64,000 bases of DNA from Marmoricola sp. URHB0036. GTDB lineage: Bacteria; Actinomycetota; Actinomycetes; Propionibacteriales; Nocardioidaceae. Under the pieces are notes generated by a model that was not told the DNA's origin, searched no databases, and saw only the letters and a program-made list of their open reading frames with translations. Position numbers and translations under genes: made by a program. The stretch lies in assembly GCF_000426045.1 (NCBI RefSeq), contig NZ_AUEP01000009.1, positions 1 through 64,000 on the forward strand, read 5' to 3'. Shown piece by piece: positions 7,553-15,323 of this stretch; within the stretch, counting starts at the first letter, position 1, and each line of letters starts with the position of its first letter.

Positions 7553-8811
7553 GCGCTGACCTCGGGCGACTCCGACTCCGACTCCGACTCCGACCCCGAC
7601 ATTGACTCCGACTGCCGACCCGGGCGTTGGCCCGCCGGGTGCTCCCAATCATCCTTTGGCAGGGGAAGGACGCACCGCATCCGGTACTGCTCACCCTCGC
7701 TGCTTGTCACGAGCGTGCCGTGATGGAGGTGCACGCGCTCACGCAGCCCGGCCAGCCCCCGGCCTGCGCCCGCGACGTCCGTCCTCGGATCGCCGAGCGG
7801 GTTCTCGACCACGATCTCCACGGCATCGGGTCCAGACGTGATGACGACGCGCGCCCGGTCACCAGAGCCGTGACGCAGTGCGTTCGTGACGGCCTCCTGG
7901 ACGACCCGGTGTACCGCGAGCTCGAGGCCAGCGCTCAGCTGGGTCGGCGTCCCCTGGATGTCGAGCTCGACCGCCATGCCTGCTTGCGAGAGACGTTCGA
8001 CCATCAGGCGCACACCGTCGAAGCCCCGTGCGGGCGGGGCTGCATCAGTCGTGGTGCCGAGAATGCCGAGCAGCGCACGCAGCTCGTGAAGCGACTCACG
8101 GGCCAGCTCTTCCGACGCGCGGAGGCGCGCCGCGAGACGCGAGTCGACGACTCCATGAGCCAGGTCCTCCTGAGCCGCGACGCTCTGGACCACCAGCACG
8201 GTCAGTGCGTGCGCCAGCACGTCGTGCAGCTCCCGGGTCATCCGTGCGCGCTCGTCGCGCACCGCCTCAGCCGCTGCCTCGTGCCGCGCCTGCTCGGCCG
8301 CCGCCACCTGTGCTGCCGCAGCTGTTGTCGCTCGGACACCGCGCGCCACCAGGAACCCACAGGTCCATGCGCCGGTCATGATCGCGGCTGAGAGCGCGAA
8401 GTCACCAGCACCCCCGCCGTACGGGTCGACCCAGGCACCCTCGAGGGCGACCGCCCAGGCGCCGATCAGACCGACGAGTCGGGCCACGCCGGGAAGCGAT
8501 CCGAGCAGGCCCACGGAGACAAGGAGCGCCAGGAACGTGCTGGCGGGAGTCGACGGCATCAGCTGCAGCAGCGCGGCGAAGCCACCCAGGCTGAGCAGAG
8601 CTGCGGCTACCGGCGCACGCCTCCGCAGCAGCAGTACGCCGGTGGCCGCGACCACGAGCACGACGATCGCGACGCTGAGGTCGTCGGCTCGAGTGAGCAC
8701 GAGCTCGGCCAGTTGCATGCAGACCAGCAGGACGAGAAGCACGTCCACCAGACGACCTGCTGAGAGCCGGGACACTCCCGCACCGTAGACCGGACCGCGC
8801 CCGGTTGGCAT
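7549..8811 (-). CDS. NarL-type sensor histidine kinase with Ser/Glu repeat tail
   Basis: From ATG 8811 the 420-residue protein has four to five membrane segments (about 22-160), a coiled-coil linker, a HisKA_3 domain with phosphoacceptor His196 (MTRELHDVLAHAL) and an HATPase domain with N-box Asn310 and GRGLAGLRERV. GTG 8775 is an alternative start. The last 20 residues are a run of Ser-Glu dipeptides encoded by a TCCGAC-type hexanucleotide repeat, unusual for this family. There is no extracellular sensor domain of note, so it probably senses membrane or envelope stress. Confidence 0.9.
   Translation of the reverse strand: MPTGRGPVYGAGVSRLSAGRLVDVLLVLLVCMQLAELVLTRADDLSVAIVVLVVAATGVLLLRRRAPVAAALLSLGGFAALLQLMPSTPASTFLALLVSVGLLGSLPGVARLVGLIGAWAVALEGAWVDPYGGGAGDFALSAAIMTGAWTCGFLVARGVRATTAAAAQVAAAEQARHEAAAEAVRDERARMTRELHDVLAHALTVLVVQSVAAQEDLAHGVVDSRLAARLRASEELARESLHELRALLGILGTTTDAAPPARGFDGVRLMVERLSQAGMAVELDIQGTPTQLSAGLELAVHRVVQEAVTNALRHGSGDRARVVITSGPDAVEIVVENPLGDPRTDVAGAGRGLAGLRERVHLHHGTLVTSSEGEQYRMRCVLPLPKDDWEHPAGQRPGRQSESMSGSESESESESPEVSA
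7568..7612. repeat. Hexanucleotide repeat inside kinase 3' end
   Basis: TCCGAC is repeated four times in a row (7571-7594), followed by CCCGAC, ATTGAC and TCCGAC. On the minus strand it encodes the Ser-Glu tail of the kinase. The six-base unit preserves frame, so copy number can change without breaking the protein. Confidence 0.85.
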
Positions 8812-8821
8812 CAACCTGGAG

Positions 8822-8840
8822 GTGGACCCGATGGGTCCAC
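8822..8840. promoter_or_regulatory. Perfect inverted repeat between kinase and membrane-protein genes
   Basis: GTGGACCC-gat-GGGTCCAC is a perfect 8-bp inverted repeat with a 3-bp spacer, 11 bp upstream of the kinase start. A second smaller one, CCATCC-ca-GGATGG, lies at 8855-8868. The first has the size of a dimer operator and is a candidate site for the adjacent response regulator. Confidence 0.45.
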
Positions 8841-8939
8841 ACCGAGGGACAGTTCCATCCCAGGATGGGCGCGAACCGGGGCTCACGCTTGTCATGGTTT
8901 CGAAAACCCGACATCGGGGTCTCGAACACTGGAGGAACC

Positions 8940-9572
8940 ATGAACAAGGCCACACTGCTCGCGCCACTCTCGGCCGTCCTGCTGCTCGCAGGCCTGTTCG
9001 AGACCAACGTCGCAACCCACAGCTCGGACAGGGTGATCGCAGACTGGCTCGCGCACCACGGCGACGGCAGCTGGATCATCCACGCTCTCGCCGAGGTCGT
9101 CGCCGGCTGCCTGCTCCTGGTGTACGCCCAGGTGTTGCGCGCCCGCCTCGGTGGCGGCGACGACACCCTCACGCGCACCCTCGGGGCGCTTGGCACCTTG
9201 GTCGCCTCGATGGTGGTGGTCGGCGCCGGTCTCTTCGCGGCCATCCCGATCGGTCGCGTCTTCGAGCACTCCCCGGACCCCGATCCGTCGGCCTACCGCT
9301 ACCTGATGGCCGCTTCGGCCAGCATCCTGGTGATCTTCGTGTCGGTCCCAGCGGCAGCGTTCGCAGCCACGGCGGCGGTCCTGGGCCTACGTCGAGGCAC
9401 CGCGCCACGATGGCTCGGCTACGTCGGTCTGGGCCTGGCCGCCTTGATGCTGATCTCGGCCTTCGTGGCGCCGTTGATGGTCTTCGGACTCTGGCTCTTC
9501 GTCACCGGCATCAGCCTGGCCATGACCCGAGCTGAGCACAGCGACGTCCCGACGCCCGTGGCCGTCCACTGA
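8940..9572 (+). CDS. Hypothetical five-helix membrane protein
   Basis: The 210-residue protein starts at ATG 8940 behind GGAGGA. Hydrophobic segments lie near residues 4-20, 42-62, 78-98, 121-147 and 155-185; there is no known enzymatic motif. It looks like the DUF4386-type small integral membrane proteins often found beside NarL-type two-component systems. It is divergent from the kinase/regulator pair, so it is probably their target, perhaps in an envelope response. The family is not certain. Confidence 0.75.
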   Translation: MNKATLLAPLSAVLLLAGLFETNVATHSSDRVIADWLAHHGDGSWIIHALAEVVAGCLLLVYAQVLRARLGGGDDTLTRTLGALGTLVASMVVVGAGLFAAIPIGRVFEHSPDPDPSAYRYLMAASASILVIFVSVPAAAFAATAAVLGLRRGTAPRWLGYVGLGLAALMLISAFVAPLMVFGLWLFVTGISLAMTRAEHSDVPTPVAVH

Positions 9573-9663
9573 GAAACCGTTCGGCCAGGTAGGACCTGGA
9601 CCACCATCCGCAATCAGGTGTCGGCCCCGAGCGGGAGGGGTACGAGGAACCGAGGAGAGCGGG

Positions 9664-9798
9664 GTGCGCATGACACGTAGTCAGAAGGCCTCGCTCGTCG
9701 TCCTCGGGCTCCTCATCCTGATCGCGGCGGTGGCCCTGACCATCCAGATCATCTGGGGGTCCGGGGACTTCAACCTCGACGAGCTGCCTGGCAGCTAG
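9664..9798 (+). CDS. Small single-pass membrane protein
   Basis: The 44-residue frame starts at GTG 9664, five bases after AGGAGA; ATG 9670 is the alternative. A charged start (MTRSQKAS) is followed by one strong transmembrane helix and a short acidic tail (GSGDFNLDELPGS). Its TAG stop is shared as a CTAG palindrome with the convergent gene. Such tiny membrane proteins are common in actinobacteria and function is unknown. Confidence 0.55.
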   Translation: MRMTRSQKASLVVLGLLILIAAVALTIQIIWGSGDFNLDELPGS

Positions 9799-10007
9799 CG
9801 GCGGCCGAAGGCGAAGTACGTCATCGGGCCGAAGGGTTGTACGACGAACGACAGTGCCCAGCCGATCTTGGAGCCGCGGACCTGGTCGGACGGGCGTCTC
9901 GCGAGATCTCGGAGGGCTGCGAGGGTCATCACTGTCTCGATCGCACCGCCGACGTAGACGGCGCGCTGCTGGCTCTCCGTCAGGTCGGACCACTTCTTCT
10001 TGGCCAT
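9795..10007 (-). CDS. Small conserved membrane protein
   Basis: The 70-residue protein starts MAKKKWSDLTESQQ, has a helix around 16-32, the phrase DLARRPSDQVRGSK, and a second hydrophobic stretch ending in a conserved-looking FGRR. I recall similar 65-75-residue proteins in many actinobacteria; some resemble the N-terminal anchor of phospholipase D proteins. The -10-like TAGATT (complement of 10014-10019) is 6 nt before the ATG, so the mRNA is probably leaderless. The stop overlaps the opposite gene in CTAG. Confidence 0.75.
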   Translation of the reverse strand: MAKKKWSDLTESQQRAVYVGGAIETVMTLAALRDLARRPSDQVRGSKIGWALSFVVQPFGPMTYFAFGRR

Positions 10008-10034
10008 TGTTCGAATCTACTCACCGGCCGGGCA

Positions 10035-10934
10035 TCAATGTCGGCGCGCCTCCTGGCCGTACTCCTCCTCGAGCAGGCGCAGTACGGCGACCGAGTCCTC
10101 CGCGCCGTGGCCGGCCAGGACGGCGCGGTCGTGGAGGTCACGGGCGGCCGAGCCGACGGCGAGCTCGAGACCGAGCGAGGTGGCGAGCTGGACGGCGAGG
10201 TCGTTGTCCTTCCGGACCAGCTCGATGGAGAACGTCGGGGCGAACTCGCCGTCCACGGCGCGGGGGGCGATCGAGCGGAACAGGCCGCTGACGGTCGCGG
10301 CGCCGGAGTCCATCACGGTGTCCACGAAGACGCCGGGGTCGAGGCCCGCCGCCTGGGCGAGCAGCAGGGCCTCGGCCGTGACGGCGTTGATCACGCTGAA
10401 CATCAGGTTGTTGGCCACCTTGAGGGTGGCGGCGGCACCCAGGTCGCCGACGTGTACGACGCGCTGCGCGATCGGGGCGAGTACGTCGGCCACGGCTGCG
10501 TGAGCCGCGACCGGACCACCGACCGGGATCGTCCAGGAGCCCACCATGTCCGGGCGGCCGAGGATCGGGGTGTCGAGGTACGTCGAGCCGTCGGCCAGCG
10601 CGAGGGCACCGATGCGTCGGGAGTCCTCGGGTCCGATCGTGCTGGTGTCGAGGATGAGCAGCCCCGGCGCGTTGGGGGCGATCTCGGCGACCACCTCCTC
10701 GACCGCAGCCGCCGAGGGGAGCGACAGGAGCACGGTGTTGCACGACTGGGCAAGCTCGGTCAGCGAGCCGGCGACCGGCAGGCCGACCGCGGCTGCGCGC
10801 GAGCTGGCCGCCGGCACGGCGTCGTACACCAGGACCGGCCGACGGGTCGTCAGCGCGTTGGCGATGGGCAGCCCCATCGCGCCCAGCCCGACGACGCCGA
10901 CGGTCCGGGTCCGTGCTCCTGCCGCTTCGGTCAC
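10035..10934 (-). CDS. NAD(P)-dependent beta-hydroxyacid dehydrogenase (6PGDH/HIBADH family)
   Basis: The 299-residue enzyme has the N-terminal Rossmann motif VGVVGLGAMGLPIAN, the substrate segment with LDTSTIGP, and the catalytic-helix motif GAAATLKVANNLMFSVINAV with its Lys. This is the plan of 3-hydroxyisobutyrate, tartronate-semialdehyde and related dehydrogenases. GTG 10934 overlaps the stop of the upstream binding-protein gene by 4 nt. It is the last gene of an ABC importer operon and opposite a LarA-like racemase, so it may oxidise an imported hydroxyacid after racemisation. The substrate cannot be read from sequence. Confidence 0.88.
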   Translation of the reverse strand: MTEAAGARTRTVGVVGLGAMGLPIANALTTRRPVLVYDAVPAASSRAAAVGLPVAGSLTELAQSCNTVLLSLPSAAAVEEVVAEIAPNAPGLLILDTSTIGPEDSRRIGALALADGSTYLDTPILGRPDMVGSWTIPVGGPVAAHAAVADVLAPIAQRVVHVGDLGAAATLKVANNLMFSVINAVTAEALLLAQAAGLDPGVFVDTVMDSGAATVSGLFRSIAPRAVDGEFAPTFSIELVRKDNDLAVQLATSLGLELAVGSAARDLHDRAVLAGHGAEDSVAVLRLLEEEYGQEARRH

Positions 10935-12013
10935 GAACCCTTCGCCGCCTCGATGAACAGGCTGGTGTCGAAGAACTCCTTGGGGTCGACGTACTTCGGG
11001 ACACCGCCCAGCTCGACGTACGCCTTCTCCGCGTCGCCCACCCACTTCAGGACGTCGCCGTCCTCGTAGGCCTTCAACCAGTCGGCGTTGGAGTAGTCCT
11101 GCTGGTACTTCACCTGGTGCTGCAGGTCGGAGAGCTTGGCGTCGTCCTTGTAGGCCACGTCGTGCACCTTCTGCAGCGAGCCCTCGGGGTCCTTGCGGTA
11201 GGCGTCGTTGATCTTCAGCCAGGCGCCGATGATCTTCTTGATCGTCGGCTTGTTGGCGTCGTACCACGCGTTGTTGGCGATCCAGCCGTCACCGACACCG
11301 GCGTCGGGGTAGTTGCCGGCGTTGTCGATCTCCTTGGCGCCCTTGCCGGCCTCGTTGACGCGCAGGTCGAAGGGCACCCACAGCGCCACCGCCGGCACCT
11401 GACCGCCGATGAAGGCGTTCACGGCGTCGGGCATCTTGGCGTTGACGACGGTGACCTGCTTGCGGTCGAGTCCGGCCTTCTGCAGCGCGCGGTGCAGGTA
11501 GATGTCGGCGGTGGTGCCCTCGGTGGTGATGACCTTCTTGCCCTTGAGGTCGGCGACCGAGGAGATGCCGCTGTCCTTCTGCACGAACAGCCGCGCGGTC
11601 GCGGTCTCGCGCGAGTTGAGCATGAAGATCTTGCCCTGGCCCTGGGCCGGGAAGTTCGAGGTGACGCCGCCCATGATGGCGACGTCGATGCTGCCGCCGG
11701 CCAGCGCCTGGCTGAGGTCGATGCCGGTGTCGAACTGGGTGGTCTTGATGTCCAGCCCGGCGTCGGCCCACTGACCCTCGGCCTGGCCGAGCCACAGCTT
11801 GTCGTCGACCGCGATGGTGTGCAGGTAGCCGACCTTGACGACCTTCGCGCCTTCCTTGGCCTTGGCCACGCCCTTGCTGTCGCCGTCGCCTTCGTCGAGG
11901 GCGCCGCAGGCGGCCATCGCCAGGGCGAGCACGGTCAGCAGGACCGTCCCGAGAACTCTCCCCTTTCGTTGGTCGAGCAACGAGCGCCAGCGAGTGTTCA
12001 GTCGAGACCTCAT
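10931..12013 (-). CDS. NMT1/SsuA-type ABC transporter substrate-binding lipoprotein
   Basis: The 360-residue protein has a lipoprotein signal (lipobox MAAC, Cys36) and the NMT1/taurine-type binding fold: VGYLHTIAVDDKLWLGQAEG, LAGGSIDVAIMGG, VADLKGKKVITTEGT. It captures a small organic anion such as a sulfonate, nitrate-like ion or hydroxyacid for the adjacent importer. GAAGGA precedes ATG 12013; ATG 12031 is less likely. Residues 2-15 are encoded by a copy of the dispersed GGTCGAG repeat, so the n-region of the signal peptide derives from repeat DNA. The stop overlaps the dehydrogenase start. Confidence 0.9.
   Translation of the reverse strand: MRSRLNTRWRSLLDQRKGRVLGTVLLTVLALAMAACGALDEGDGDSKGVAKAKEGAKVVKVGYLHTIAVDDKLWLGQAEGQWADAGLDIKTTQFDTGIDLSQALAGGSIDVAIMGGVTSNFPAQGQGKIFMLNSRETATARLFVQKDSGISSVADLKGKKVITTEGTTADIYLHRALQKAGLDRKQVTVVNAKMPDAVNAFIGGQVPAVALWVPFDLRVNEAGKGAKEIDNAGNYPDAGVGDGWIANNAWYDANKPTIKKIIGAWLKINDAYRKDPEGSLQKVHDVAYKDDAKLSDLQHQVKYQQDYSNADWLKAYEDGDVLKWVGDAEKAYVELGGVPKYVDPKEFFDTSLFIEAAKGS
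11970..12011. repeat. Dispersed GGTCGAG repeat copy inside a coding region
   Basis: The 42 bases match, with a few changes, the intergenic repeat at 15227-15266 (GGTCGAGCAGCGAGCGCC ... CAGTCGAGACC). Here it starts GGTCGAGCAACGAGCG and ends CAGTCGAGACCTC, right at the start codon of the binding-protein gene. Confidence 0.75.
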
Positions 12014-12027
12014 CGTGGTTCCTTCTC

Positions 12028-12828
12028 TCATCGGTTCACTGTGGGGAGGGTGGTCATCGAGCGCATGACCTGTTCGAGGTGCCGGCGCAGCTCGATGAAG
12101 GCGGGCGCGGTCCGGGACTCCGGCGTACGCGGCCACTCGACGTCGACGTCGATGACCTCGTGGACGTGCGTCGGCCGGTTGGTGAGTACGACGATCCGTC
12201 GCGAGAGGAAGATCGCCTCCTCGATGGAGTGCGTGATCAGCATCGAGGCGCGCTGGTCGCGCTGGCTCGTCCCGTGCAGCAGCTCCTGCATGAACTCGCG
12301 GGTCTGCGCGTCGAGGGCGGCGAACGGCTCGTCGAGCAGCATCACGTCTGGCTCGGTCGCGTAGGCACGGGCGAGGGCGACCCGCTGGCGCATGCCACCC
12401 GACAGCGTCTTGGGCAGCGCCTTCTCGAACCCGTTGAGCCCCATCAGGTCGACGTAACGAGCCACAGCCTCGCGGATCTCCGCCTTCGGCCGTCGGTTGC
12501 CCTTCAGGGTGAGTCCGAAGGCGATGTTCTTCTCCACCGTGAGCCACGGGAAGATCGCGTACTGCTGGAAGACCACGCCTCGCCGTGGGTCGGGGCCGGT
12601 GACCTTGGCGCCGTCGACCTCGACCAGGCCGGAGTCGGGCTTCAGGAAGCCGGCGGCGAGGTTGAGGAGCGTGGACTTGCCGCAGCCGCTGGGGCCGAGC
12701 ACGCTGACGAACTCCCCGGAACGTACGCCGAAGTCGACGCCGTCGAGCACCTCGAGCCGGTGGCGTCCACGACCGAAGCCGAGGCGTACGTCGGTGAAGC
12801 TGATCCGCTCCACGGTCGGGTCTGTCAT
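12028..12828 (-). CDS. ABC transporter ATP-binding protein (SsuB/TauB type)
   Basis: The 266-residue ATPase shows Walker A GPSGCGKST, Q-loop FQQYAIFPWLTV, signature LSGGMRQRVALARA, Walker B VMLLDEPFAALD and H-loop ITHS, then the C-terminal strand pattern of nitrate/sulfonate/taurine importers. It energises import with the permease below and the NMT1-type binding protein. ATG 12828 overlaps the permease stop by 4 nt. There are only 14 nt between its stop and the binding-protein start, so all four genes form one operon. Confidence 0.93.
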   Translation of the reverse strand: MTDPTVERISFTDVRLGFGRGRHRLEVLDGVDFGVRSGEFVSVLGPSGCGKSTLLNLAAGFLKPDSGLVEVDGAKVTGPDPRRGVVFQQYAIFPWLTVEKNIAFGLTLKGNRRPKAEIREAVARYVDLMGLNGFEKALPKTLSGGMRQRVALARAYATEPDVMLLDEPFAALDAQTREFMQELLHGTSQRDQRASMLITHSIEEAIFLSRRIVVLTNRPTHVHEVIDVDVEWPRTPESRTAPAFIELRRHLEQVMRSMTTLPTVNR

Positions 12829-13583
12829 CGCACGACCCGTTCCTGCCAGCGCACGGCCCGCGCCATCAACAGCTGCACGAGCCGGTCCATGATCACGGCG
12901 GAGATCCCGATCAGCAGGATGCCGGCCCAGACGTCGTCCATCCGGAAGAAGCTCTGGGCTTTGGCCATCATCGCGCCCAGGCCCCGCTGTGCCGCGACGA
13001 ACTCGGCCGCCACGAGGGTGGCCCAGCAGACGCCGAGGGCGACTCGGACGGCGACGAAGATCTGCGGCACCGTGAGGGGTACGACGACCCGGCGGAACAG
13101 CTCGAGCTCGCTGGCACCGAGTGCGCGAGCCGCGCGGACGTAGAGGTCGTCGATCGCCGCCACGCTCTCGTAGATCACGATCACGGCCGAGAAGAACGCT
13201 GCGTAGACGAGCAGCGAGAGTCGGGCGGTCTCGCCGATGCCGAGCTCGATGATCACCAGCGGGATCAGGGCCAGCGGCGGCAGGGCGCGGAAGAAGCTGA
13301 CCAGCGGGTTGAACATGTCGCGGACCACCGAGAACCACGCCAGCGCGAAGCCGACGGGCACGGCGGCGGTGCAGCCGATCGCGACCCCGATCAGCACGCG
13401 CAGGACGCTCAGCCGGGTGTCGAGCAGCAGCCCGTCGCTGCTGCCCAGGCCGTCGACCAGCACGTGGAAGACGCGGCTGGGTGGCGGCGTACGGTCGTCC
13501 AGCGAGCTGGCCAGCCACCACCCGCCGATGGCGAGCGCGATGCCGCACAGCGGCAGCAGCACGCGTCGTACCGTGACCGTCAC
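12825..13583 (-). CDS. ABC transporter permease (SsuC type)
   Basis: The 252-residue permease begins at GTG 13583, eight bases after AGGGAG; an ATG at 13619 would overlap the promoter and is rejected. It has about six membrane segments and the cytoplasmic EAA loop ARALGASELELFRRVVVPLT, which contacts the ATPase. First gene of the importer operon (permease, ATPase, binding protein, dehydrogenase), divergent from the racemase gene. Confidence 0.92.
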   Translation of the reverse strand: MTVTVRRVLLPLCGIALAIGGWWLASSLDDRTPPPSRVFHVLVDGLGSSDGLLLDTRLSVLRVLIGVAIGCTAAVPVGFALAWFSVVRDMFNPLVSFFRALPPLALIPLVIIELGIGETARLSLLVYAAFFSAVIVIYESVAAIDDLYVRAARALGASELELFRRVVVPLTVPQIFVAVRVALGVCWATLVAAEFVAAQRGLGAMMAKAQSFFRMDDVWAGILLIGISAVIMDRLVQLLMARAVRWQERVVR

Positions 13584-13646
13584 CCGAGAGCTCCCTGATA
13601 TACAACTAGGTCGGTACACAATAGGGCCACCCGCGAGAGGACCTGC
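13584..13646. promoter_or_regulatory. Divergent promoter region of importer and racemase
   Basis: The 63-bp region is AT-rich for this genome. On the minus strand TTGTGTA and TTGTATA occur as a direct repeat about 16 bp apart, and TATAC/GTATA and CACAAT could be -10 elements. A GntR- or TetR-like repressor site is plausible, but no regulator gene lies next to it. Confidence 0.35.
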
Positions 13647-15074
13647 ATGCGACTCGCCATCGAGTACGGCGACGGACTGGTCGAGGTCGACGTACCCGAC
13701 GACACGACGGTGATCTCACCCGATCACGCCGACCACGAGCCGCCTCCGCTAGCCGACCCGGTGGCCGCGACCCGGGAGGCGCTGGCCGACCCGCTCGGCA
13801 GCGGTCCGATCGGCGACCTCATCGGCCCGGGCGACACGGTGACGATCGCCTTCCCCGACCGCGTGAAGGGCGGCGCCCACGACACCGCCCATCGCAAGGT
13901 GGTGCTGCCGCTGCTGCTCGACCAGCTCGCCGCTGCCGGCGTACGACCTCAGGACACGCGGCTGGTCTGCGCGATCGGCCTGCACCGCAAGAACCACCGC
14001 CACGAGTTCGAGGACTACCTCGGTCGCGAGGTGCTCGACCGGGTGCCGGCCGACAACCTCGTCAACCACGACGCCGAGGACCCCGACGGCATGGCCGACC
14101 TGGGGCTCTCGGAGCTCGGCGACCCGATGCAGGTGAACAGCGCCGTCGTCGAGTCCGACCTGACCGTGCTGGTCGGTCACGCGGCGGGCAATCCCTACGG
14201 CGGCTTCAGCGGCGGCTACAAGATGCCGGCCACCGGGCTCACCTCGTGGCGCTCCATCGCGTCCCACCACGCGCCACGGTCGCTCTACCGCGACGACTTC
14301 GTGCCGGTCTCCGCGCGCAGCCGGTTCCGCGACCAGCTCACCTCCATCGGGCAGGCGATGGAGGCGCGGATGCCGCAGCCGTTCTTCAGCGTCGACGCGG
14401 TGCTCGACTCGCAGTCACGACAGCTCGGGGTGCGGGCCGGTCGCATCGCCGACGTCGAGCAGGCGACCTGGCCGCTGGCAGGCCGGCGTACCGACCTCGA
14501 GCTCGACGGCGAACCGGCCGACGTGCTGCTCATCGGCGTACCCCGCAACTTCCACTACGGCCCCGGCATGGGCTCCAACCCGATCCTGATGATGCAGGCG
14601 ATCGGGTCGTCGCTGGTGCGTGCGAAACGAGCCCTGGTGAAGCGGCCGATCGTGATCGCGGCCGCCATCTGCGACGGCGACTTCAACGCGACCGACTTCC
14701 CGCCGTACGAAGCGGCCTTCGAGCTGCTCCAGTCGTGTCAGCACCCGGCCGACATGGTGCAGCACCAGGAGCTGCTGGCGACCGACCCGGTCTGGGTCGA
14801 CCGCTACCGGCACCACTACGGCTACCACCCGTTCCACGCCTTCTCGATGATCTACGTCGGCGGCATCGCCCGCGACCACTCGAGCGCGGTGTACGTCGCC
14901 GGCGCCAAGCGCCCAGATCTCGCACGAGCCATGGGTGCGCGCACCACGGCCAGCGTCGAGGAGGCGCTGCGCGAGGCGACCGCCTCGATCGGTCGGACGC
15001 CACGGGTGCTCGCTGTACCCGCCCTCTCGAAGCCGGCCTTCCACCTCGCCACCCCAGCCAGCCACACCGTCTGA
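13647..15074 (+). CDS. LarA-like nickel-pincer racemase family protein (DUF2088)
   Basis: The 475-residue protein matches the lactate racemase LarA plan: N-terminal DUF2088 domain, GLHRKN with His113, VGHAAG with His178, SGGYK with Lys192 and SHH with His207/208. These correspond to LarA His108, His174, Lys184 (pyridinium cofactor) and His200. The usual DDxTR-type motif is replaced by FPDRVKGG. The enzyme would racemise or epimerise a 2-hydroxyacid. No larB, larC or larE cofactor genes are in the window. It is divergent from an importer/dehydrogenase operon, which suggests uptake, racemisation and oxidation of one hydroxyacid. Confidence 0.85.
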   Translation: MRLAIEYGDGLVEVDVPDDTTVISPDHADHEPPPLADPVAATREALADPLGSGPIGDLIGPGDTVTIAFPDRVKGGAHDTAHRKVVLPLLLDQLAAAGVRPQDTRLVCAIGLHRKNHRHEFEDYLGREVLDRVPADNLVNHDAEDPDGMADLGLSELGDPMQVNSAVVESDLTVLVGHAAGNPYGGFSGGYKMPATGLTSWRSIASHHAPRSLYRDDFVPVSARSRFRDQLTSIGQAMEARMPQPFFSVDAVLDSQSRQLGVRAGRIADVEQATWPLAGRRTDLELDGEPADVLLIGVPRNFHYGPGMGSNPILMMQAIGSSLVRAKRALVKRPIVIAAAICDGDFNATDFPPYEAAFELLQSCQHPADMVQHQELLATDPVWVDRYRHHYGYHPFHAFSMIYVGGIARDHSSAVYVAGAKRPDLARAMGARTTASVEEALREATASIGRTPRVLAVPALSKPAFHLATPASHTV

Positions 15075-15088
15075 CATCGACTCGAAGC

Positions 15089-15267
15089 TGGTCGAGCAGC
15101 GAGCGATCAGTCGAGACCACGGAGTCCGGCGTACGGCGAGTGGTCTCGACTATCCGTTCGCTCCGCTCACTGCTCGACCACCTTGTGTGGGAAGGCCGGA
15201 GTCCGCCGTACCGCGACCCAAGAGCCGGTCGAGCAGCGAGCGCCAGCGAGCGATCAGTCGAGACCAC
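15089..15267. repeat. Cluster of GGTCGAG-type palindromic repeats
   Basis: Three copies of one element follow the racemase gene. Copy 1 at about 15090-15120 (GGTCGAGCAGCGAGCGATCA...GAGACCAC). Copy 2, inverted, at 15141-15181 (GTGGTCTCGACTAT...CTGCTCGACCACC). Copy 3 at 15227-15266. Copies 1 and 2 can pair into a long hairpin. I recall closely similar repeats scattered through Nocardioides genomes. They may end transcription of the racemase gene. Confidence 0.8.
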
Positions 15268-15323
15268 CTTGTCGGCGACGTAGTCAGGCTTCGGTCAGGT
15301 CGGCGCTCCTAGTGTCCCGACTC

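Noticed and set aside
7553-7648. Longer N-terminus of the response regulator with a Gly-Val repeat
   Set aside because: It is the kinase Ser-Glu repeat read in another frame; the receiver domain begins at ATG 7552.
8812-9015. Longer N-terminus of the histidine kinase
   Set aside because: It runs through the divergent promoter and dyad and has no plausible signal or domain.
15075-15323. Short coding frames through the GGTCGAG repeats
   Set aside because: Their translations are only the repeat read in various frames (VEQRAISRDH and similar).
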